Below are positions 56,948-64,000 of a stretch of 64,000 bases of DNA, in pieces. Made by a program: the position numbers and the translations under genes. The notes beneath the pieces are model-generated. The model was not told the DNA's origin. It did no database searches and saw nothing but the letters and a program-made list of their open reading frames with translations. The DNA comes from Deinandra increscens subsp. villosa (Eukaryota > Streptophyta > Magnoliopsida > Asterales > Asteraceae): positions 67,708,509 through 67,772,508 of the forward strand of contig JBCNJP010000006.1 in the NCBI GenBank assembly GCA_039602395.1, written 5' to 3'. The stretch's first letter is position 1. Each line of letters starts with the position of its first letter.

Positions 56948-57060
56948 AGAAACGTTGATGATGCAGTGAAAAAGCTTCAGGCAGAAGGAATTAAAATTAT
57001 AGGTTTGGTATGTCACGTTTCTAATGCACAACGGAGAAAGAATCTGATTATAGCAATTAA
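56948..57060 (+). pseudogene. Short-chain dehydrogenase exon fragment (IBR1/SDRA-like)
   Basis: After GTTTTAG the frame reads RNVDDAVKKLQAEGIKIIGL and VCHVSNAQRRKNLI, closely resembling the segment after the first Rossmann unit of plant peroxisomal SDRA/IBR1 (DHRS4-like) proteins. It then degrades into a stop at about 57081. No flanking exons with the TGxxxGxG or YxxxK motifs are visible. Likely a captured or relic exon. In intact relatives the enzyme acts in peroxisomal indole-butyric acid conversion. Confidence 0.75.
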
Positions 57061-57695
57061 ATTGAAAATTATAAATTATTAGAATCAAAGATGAAGAGTT
57101 AATTATGCAATAGAACCATCTGATTTCACCTCTAATTTTTCCTAGGCGCTTTCTGGCTTGGCAGCGAAGGCAACGACGGTGGGTGTAGGTGGGGATTTGT
57201 TTTGATTTCTTTACTTGATTTCACCATGGTTTCTTTCTCCTTCATTATAGCGAATGGGTTTAATTGTGGTGGTGATGGTGGTGGTGATGGGTGGAGGGTT
57301 TTGATGATGAGGTTAGAATGCTTTAACTATAACCTCCTTTTATTTCTTTAATAAAATTATAAAAGTAGTCTCTTGATCTTGGTAATTTACATAATTAGAC
57401 TCCGATGTGTAAAGTAACTATTATGTCCTTAGAGTTAACTGAAAAATATAACATCATTAGTCTCAGTGACTCGGATGACAACAAAATACATACTACTTTA
57501 AATAACATTTGTTAATAATCTAAAATTTGGACACAAATAGTTAAAGTGGTTAAACTTTAAAAACGTGAATATTAGATAAAATGGTTAGGGAGCAATACTT
57601 TCACGGCAGAAAATGCTACTTCATGCAAGGTGAGTTAAGAAAAAAACATTTATATTGATTAGTTTTAGAAGAAGGTTTTAATAAAGTAAGAAAAA

Positions 57696-58208
57696 TCTAT
57701 CTATACTTCTATACTATATAATAAACACAAGTTTTTTATGTCTAGGTGGCACAATTTAAGGTATGCCACCTAGGATTAGCTTATGTGTTATTTTTATAGA
57801 TTTTTTGAATTAAAAAATTAAATTGTATTTACAAAAAGGAAAAACCTTATAATTAAAAATAAAAAATTAAATTCTTTCCATACAAAAATTATCCATATTT
57901 ATTTTACAATATCATAACTTTGATTCATCATATCTCATTCATTTCTCAGTAAAAATTTGATCCGTAAATAGCTTTGGGTTCGTGAAAAAAAAACCTAACA
58001 AAACTGGATCCATATTGCTTAGGTTTTGATCAACGAATGATTGTGAACGAATCAAAAAACAAAGTCGCGACTTTCTAAACCCACCATTAATGAATTTGAA
58101 CTCCAATTCGATCAATCATTTAATAGTTAGAAAAAAAGCTTTAATCTTTTACTTCGTTTAATTCTTTTTATATCACATCCCCGGATATTTACCCGGGGCA
58201 CTAACTAG
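57696..58208 (+). mobile_element. Non-autonomous Helitron, 513 bp
   Basis: It starts TCTATCTATACTTC directly after A, and ends with the hairpin CCCCGG-ATATTTA-CCGGGG (58179-58198 region), then CACTAACTAG next to T. A GGTGGCACAATTTAAGGTAT / TGCCACC pair near the 5' end can pair. No coding. The 3' end is 118 bp upstream of the oxidoreductase start codon. Confidence 0.88.
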
Positions 58209-58325
58209 TATGCTAGTATTTACAAAGTCTTCTTAAAAACAATCAACGAGCAACCAAACCCCTGTCATAAAATCTCTAAACCCCTCCTTATCCCCTCCAT
58301 TTCTTCCCATCTCACATCCCCAGCC
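58209..58325 (+). promoter_or_regulatory. Short 5' leader of the oxidoreductase gene
   Basis: Pyrimidine-rich, with CT-rich tracts (CCCCTCCTTATCCCCTCC), typical of plant nuclear leaders. All sequence further upstream is Helitron, so promoter elements must lie in this 118 bp, in the transposon or beyond it. No TATA box is obvious. Confidence 0.5.
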
Positions 58326-61300
58326 ATGCTCTCTTCTTCCACCAAGCTCCTCTGCACCCCAAATTTCACCTTCACAAAAAACCCTAATCCCCAACTCCCA
58401 TTTCCACCCAAACCTCTCTTTATCAATCATCACAAACCCCTGATTCGATGCGCCAGAACAACAAGGTCTAAACGCACAGGCAAATCGAGGTATCCATCAG
58501 AGAAAAGAAAGCTCAAATCAATCCAACAAACCCAAACCCAAATCGACAAATTCAAAGGGTTCTGGAGGCTTTTCAAACTCTATGTTTCCGTTGATTCAGA
58601 CCCCGGTAAAGACTCCCTTGATGTCTCCGATGCTTTGCTCCAAGAAGTCGCCAAAGTTCTTGAATTCCCGGTAATTAGTTCACTTCACAGTTCACACCTT
58701 TTAGCTTTCAGTTAAATCAGTTATAAATTCCCGCCAATTGATCAACTGTCGTACCTGATTTTCGTTCAGGTTGCTTCAATGTTGCCTCCAGAAGCTTTTA
58801 CAGTTCTGAGGAAATCATTTGATGCTAGAAAGGTTTGTCATTTATTCACTTTTTAACAGAATCTTGTAATATGACAAAATGGTTCAATAACTTCAATTCT
58901 AGCCTTTCTAGTTAAGTCATTCATGTGAAAGTTTAAAATTTTCAGAGTCAAAAGGAGCCAAAGTTTGTGTACACGGTGGAACTGGATGTCGAAAAGCTTC
59001 TGAATTTGGAGCCTAGAACTTGGGACTTCATATCGCGTTTGGAACCGAAAATTGGGGTAGTAGAGCATACGCCTCACGAGAGAGTTGTTGGCGATTTAGT
59101 GAGTGTAATACATGATAACAAGAAAAGTAGCCAGGATAGAATTCAGGGAGATAATGGTCATGGTAGTTTGCCAAGTTGTAGTAAATTTCCTGTTACTAAA
59201 AGGTCAAGAATTGCAGTTGTGGGTAGCGGGCCAGCGGGTTTGTTTGCGTCTCTTGTACTTGCAGAATTTGGTGTTGATGTTACTTTGATAGAAAGAGGAC
59301 AACCCGTGGAGAAACGTGGGCGTGATATTGGTGCTTTGGTGGTTAGAAAAATACTGCAATCAGAAAGCAACTTTTGTTTTGGCGAGGTTACAGTTTGTCA
59401 TTCATTACTACATCAGTATCTTTTTATTTACCTCAAAGTTGTCATTTTGCTAATTTACATTTTAGTTGTAAAGTGAGAAAACTATTATGGATCCTTATCT
59501 TTCTTATATATCACAGACTTATGGTTAACAGGGTGGTGCAGGTACTTGGAGTGATGGAAAGTTGGTAACTAGAATTGGGAGGAACAGTGGAAGTGTTTTA
59601 TCGGTTAGTATACCTTCTCCATTTTATCAACAATTGTTTTTTAGAAAGTGATAGTTTTGCCTATAAGGGGCGGGTAGGGGTAGTTGGGTAACTGTTAAAA
59701 AACGGGTAATTTTTAGCAGATGTCATAACATGCCAGGTCAGATTAGGTAATTGTTTGTGTAAATATATATGTTATTGCATTAATCACGATTATAGGAAAT
59801 GTTCATCCCGTTACCTATTTGACACCTTGTAGCTATTTTTTTATTTGACCCGTTTGAAATAATCCACAACCCAATTTGACCCATTAGTTTTGCTCAATAA
59901 GAAATCTTGAAGATTTGACTTTATTTTCAAGTGATTATTTCAATTTGATATTTTCTTTATTCTTGTAACTGTTATCCTTTACTTAGACTAATTCAAAACT
60001 CAGGTTATGAAAACCTTAGTTCGGTTTGGAGCTCCAGAAAGCATCTTGATTGATGGAAAACCGCATTTAGGAACAGATAGACTAATACCACTTCTCCGCA
60101 ATTTTCGCCAACATCTACAAGATTTGGGGGTGAGTTACACGTCTAAATTATGTTTAGAAATAAAGTAACCATACAGTTTGGCATCCTTTAATTAACAAAA
60201 TTTTCAAATTTATTTTTCCTGTTTTTGAAGGTTAACATTAGATTTGGAACAAGGGTAGATGATCTGATTGTAGAAAACGGTCAAGTAGTTGGTGTCAATG
60301 TATCTGATTCAAGTGGAAGATTACAGTTTTGTAGTGAGAAACTGGGATTTGATGCAGTTGTTCTTGCAGTTGGGCATTCTGCACGTGATGTATATCAAAT
60401 GCTTCTTTCTCATAATATGGAATTAATTCCCAAAGATTTTGCTGTAAGTTCTGGTTAAATTCTATCACATTTTTTCCATGCATTATTTGCAATTTTTCTA
60501 ATTTTTTTCTGGATTCGGTGATGAACAGGTTGGTCTACGTGTTGAGCATCCACAAGAATTGATAAACACTATTCAGGTTACGAAGATTTTTGCGTTGAAG
60601 ATTTTTCTTTAAAAAAAAAACTTATTTATAACAATGATAATGGGCAAATTGGTACTTACATTGTTGGATCTTTAATCGGGCAGAGGGAGGGGAATTGTTG
60701 TTTTAAGCAGAAATATTGGGATTTTTTTTAATTGTTTTTATTATTTAAACATGTAGTACTCTAAATTGGCCAATGAGGTTCGAAATGGACGTGGGAAAAT
60801 ACCAGTTGCAGATTACAAGGTTGTTGATTATGTTCAAGGAGACGACAATAATGTGCCAGTAACTTCACAAAGGAGTTGTTATTCTTTCTGCATGTGTCCC
60901 GGTGGGCAGGTGATTTGTTCTCTAAGGCCCTGTTTGATTCAACTTAATAAAAGCATGATTTAAAAACATTTATAGGACAAGGGAAGTTTGGATAGTTTTT
61001 GCTTTTTCTTTGGGTCAAAGGGTGTAATAGATTACTTGCTTTTGCCTGTTTATTAAAATTGGAGATAGATTTATGGTTTTGTGGGAAAACATGTCAATTT
61101 TTAGGTTTGAAAGTTGTGATATGGCCTTTTAATCTTGATAAATACTTTCTCATGGACTAGACACAGTTACTGGATAATTTGATTTTTTTGTCATTATTCT
61201 AAAATATCCTAATGAAAAACAACAATAGTAAAGATAATAGACATATAAGTCATCATAACATGAAAAAGAACGTCTCAAAAACAGGAAATTGTTTCTGTTT

Positions 61301-63487
61301 TCATGAAATGTAGTATCATTTTGGATTTGGGAAATTAATAATACTGTAGTGCTCAGAATGCATTTCCAACTGTAATGTTTTTTGGTTCACAGAAGTGGCA
61401 ATTTGGCCCATTTAGTTGTAAACGGGTCAATTCAGATCATGTTGCATCTAAACAGGTCACATAATTAAAATAAGAAAAATAATTTTGAAAAGATGTGCCA
61501 GAAATTTCTAATAAACTTTTTTGCAGGTTGTTGTAACGAGCATAAATCCATCGGAACTTTGTATAAATGGCATGTCATTTTCTCGAAGAGCATCCAAATG
61601 GGCTAATGCTGCACTTGCTGTCACCGTTTCACCAAAGGATTTCATTGCTCTTAATTTTCATGGACCTCTTGCAGGCGTCGAGTTTCAGGTAGTTCTTAAA
61701 AAAAAATCAGTTATAAAACGTCCATTACCTGTTCTTTTCTTTCTTATTCTTAATTTTTTTTTTTTTTTGTGGTTTAAAACTTTTCTCGGCTTCTTCAAGA
61801 GGGAATTCGAACAAAGAGCAGCTACTATGGGAGGTGGAAATTTTGTTGTGCCTGTACAAACCGTCAAAGATTTCATGAATAATAGATTGTCCGGTAAAAT
61901 CTTGATTCATTTCACATTCTTAACTACTAGATGTTGTAATTTCAACCCGTTTACTTATGAATGGGCCAATTTGGTTTGTGCATTTTTAACAGGTCAAACA
62001 TGTAGAAAATTAAATTAAAAAAAAAAAGACATAATCAGAAGATTAGGACTATTATTTTGTATTCATATTTGACATATTATTTACATAAATATCATAAATC
62101 TTTGACAAAAAGTATTCCAAGTCAATCTACCCAACTATTTTGGCGAGTACTAAAAATTACCATTTTGCCACCTTGAATAACCACTGATCAATGTTCCCTT
62201 TTTTGTGTTAGCAGCTTCTATACCGTCATCAAGTTATCGATTAGGAGTGAAGGCAGCAAATCTCCACGAGTTATTTCCCAATCACATAACAGAGGCGTTG
62301 CAGCACTCTATCTCAGCATTTGACCAAGAGGTAATTCCTTTAACTATTAAATTTAACCGTAGATAGTGTTCTTATTTAACAGTTTGCATATCTTGTATTC
62401 AGTTACCAGGATTTATCTCCAATGACGCCCTTCTACATGGAGTAGAGGTAATATTTTGTTCGCTTATTCTTTTCTTTAAAGTAAATGGGACCCACAAAGT
62501 CGAATGTCTTTCAGCTTTGGGCACGGGCGGAACTAGAAAACTTTTTCAGGTGGTGCACAATTTTTTTTACAAAGTCACTATTTTTAAACTCTTTCAGTTT
62601 TATATAAACATACATAAAAAAGTTGGTCCAGATCGGATTGGTCATATAAGACAAATACGACATAATAATAAAATAATTACCATTATTAGAATTTAATTAA
62701 TATAGAAGAAATGAGGATGATTCAATATTTCAATAAAAAATATCACAGAAGAATCGAGGATGATCAACAATTTTTTTTTTCCGAATGGAGCATAAATGTT
62801 TATGTATTGATAACTAATTTGTAAATTACATTTGGATTAGATTATTAGATACTTAGGTTTGGGCTATTACTTACTAATGTTTTAGTTTATTGGGTTTGGA
62901 TGCTGCCAGGGCTATTAGTCAATCTTGATTTGAAATAAAAATATATAAAATGTAGCAAGCAAGGATTGAACCCGGGTCATTCAAGATAAAAGAACACACT
63001 AAACAAGATTCTGAAGAACCATTGGGACAAACATGTTAGATCTTATTTTATCCAGAATTTCTTTAATGACTTTCCATCACGGCATCACATACACAAATAC
63101 TTGAAAAACCGTACATATAATTTTCACTTCGCGTACGAGCTTGAGGGGTACACAGGGACCCCCTGGGCCCTAGATAATTTCGCCCCTGTCTTTAGGTACC
63201 GTTTATATACCATTATATGAACTTGTTGTCTACCGTTGTGATCTTTTCTCCAGACGAGAACTAGTTCTCCAGTCCAGATACCTAGAAATGCCAACACTTT
63301 TGAGAGCAAGTCGTTGGGAGGGTTGTATCCGGTGGGTGAAGGTGCAGGGTATGCAGGTGGGATTGTAAGTGCAGCGGTTGATGGCATGTATGCTGGTTTT
63401 GCTTTGGCAAAAAGACTTGGTCTCTACGACGATGATGTGGAATCTGTTTTTGGAAGGCCTCAGAGTTCTGGATTTGTGAAATACTAA
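58326..63487 (+). CDS. PDE327: Plastid FAD-dependent oxidoreductase, 13 exons
   Basis: Exons: 58326-58670, 58770-58832, 58946-59386, 59532-59603, 60004-60129, 60231-60443, 60529-60576, 60757-60909, 61527-61688, 61800-61893, 62215-62330, 62403-62447, 63254-63487. All introns are GT-AG, and every one is phase 0 except intron 10 (phase 1), giving ~703 residues. The N terminus (MLSSSTKLLCTPNF, rich in S/T/P/K, no acids for ~60 residues) looks like a transit peptide. The FAD dinucleotide-binding motif GSGPAG is at 229-234 with the ribose-binding Glu at 252 (LIERG). GGAGTWSDGKL, CMCPGGQ and the C-terminal YPVGEGAGYAGGIVSAAVDG are family signatures of COG2509 dehydrogenases. Arabidopsis At4g30720/PDE327, recalled from memory, is the likely orthologue; its loss gives pigment-defective seedlings. 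The substrate is unknown to me. No frame break is seen. Confidence 0.93.
62210..62214 (+). other. NAGNAG tandem splice acceptor at exon 11
   Basis: The acceptor reads TTAGCAG. Using the first AG (exon from 62212) adds one Ala codon relative to the second (exon from 62215); both keep the frame. Confidence 0.65.
62519..63190. mobile_element. Small TIR element in the last intron of the oxidoreductase gene
   Basis: GGCACGGGCGGAACTAGA at the left and, reverse-complemented, GACAGGGGCGAAATTATCTA at the right are imperfect inverted repeats. CTTT occurs just outside both ends. The interior is AT-rich and contains TTGAACCCGGGTCATTC. It accounts for most of the ~806-bp intron 12. Confidence 0.55.
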
Positions 63488-64000
63488 ACATACAGATAGC
63501 ATTTTTAGTGATGATAGTCTACAAATCTTTGATTCTTAGAAACATGTTCTCAATGTAATCTGACTCATTGTTTCTTTTTTATATAATGGTACCAATCTTT
63601 GAGTTAGTTGAGTGGAGCGAGTTCTATCCAAGTTGTTTTTTTTTTCAGTGAACTCACACGCTATAGTTTTTTTATTTAAAGTTACATATTTTTTATAATT
63701 TTTCGTCCTTTTTTTTCCAATTAACTCGCACACCTATAGTTTTCATTTAAATATACATAATTTCGTTAAGTTTTTCTTGTGACATTGTTGATCGTAAGTA
63801 AGTAAGATTAACAATACGATAATTAAATTATCATATTAACTGAAATCAGGTTCTAAACGTCTAAATATTCAATAACTAATTAGGCTATCATTTATAGATT
63901 AGATTTTTTTTATTAGTTTAGGTTTTAAAATTTAAAAGTTTTATTTAGTAAAAACTATATATATAATATATAACCTTTTTTAAAAAAAATATGGTCCTCA
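63488..64000. other. 3' flank of the oxidoreductase gene
   Basis: AT-rich sequence with AATGTAATC-type signals near 63550 that could serve polyadenylation. A phrase TATAGTTTTTTTATTTAAAG / CTATAGTTTTCATTTAAATA occurs twice (63662, 63735). No gene. Confidence 0.5.

Noticed and set aside
58233..58433. Minus-strand frame overlapping the oxidoreductase start
   Set aside because: It is antisense to a convincing first exon with a transit peptide.

Overview
This is nuclear DNA from a flowering plant. The evidence is one spliced gene with GT-AG introns and a plastid-targeting N terminus, plus Ty1-copia, Ty3-gypsy, L1-type LINE, PIF/Harbinger, hAT, Mutator-like and Helitron remains of plant type. From memory of family styles (Helitron ends, zf-MYM hAT proteins, Myb-type Harbinger ORF1) I favour an aster-family eudicot, but the sequence alone does not prove this. 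Two runs of exactly 500 N (9046-9545, 39151-39650) are scaffold gaps.

Layout. 1-1618: one end of a PIF/Harbinger-like element with a broken Myb-like ORF1. 1720-2038: a MITE with an 11-bp target duplication. 2063-9045 and 10200 to about 23330: two copies of the same ~7 kb Helitron-like element, both on the minus strand; the second is split by a very young 6245-bp Ty1-copia element (13191-19435) with apparently identical LTRs. A Tourist-like MITE (9631-10097) lies between them. 24432-26350: a PIF/Harbinger element with a broken transposase and odd 42-bp flanking repeats. 28609 to the second gap: a Ty3-gypsy chromovirus on the minus strand with ~2.4 kb LTRs, a 2182-bp internal tandem duplication, a frameshift and a nonsense codon. 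39712-40730: what look like the last two exons of a host gene whose 5' part is lost. 41200-43000: a TCCGA/TCGGA palindrome cluster, a tiny element inside (AT)n, and an internally deleted hAT transposase. 44311-52629: an inverted-repeat-bounded block holding a short LTR element (itself carrying a Helitron in one LTR) and a nearly complete LINE. 52787-54155: a TIR element rich in GGTCACC/GGTGACC. 54306-55410: retrotransposon fragments. 56948-57060: a lone exon-like fragment of an IBR1-type short-chain dehydrogenase. 57696-58208: a small complete-looking Helitron.

The only intact host gene is at 58326-63487 (+): a 13-exon gene for a ~703-residue plastid FAD-dependent oxidoreductase of the COG2509 / Arabidopsis PDE327 (At4g30720) type. 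The Helitron ends 118 bp before its start codon and another small transposon sits in its last intron.

I found no clearly new biological system. The most useful observations are structural: nested insertions with an empty-site control, a gypsy tandem duplication that includes part of an LTR, deletion-only differences that point to base-calling errors, a Harbinger transposase apparently lacking a catalytic acid, and transposon insertions crowding the oxidoreductase gene.
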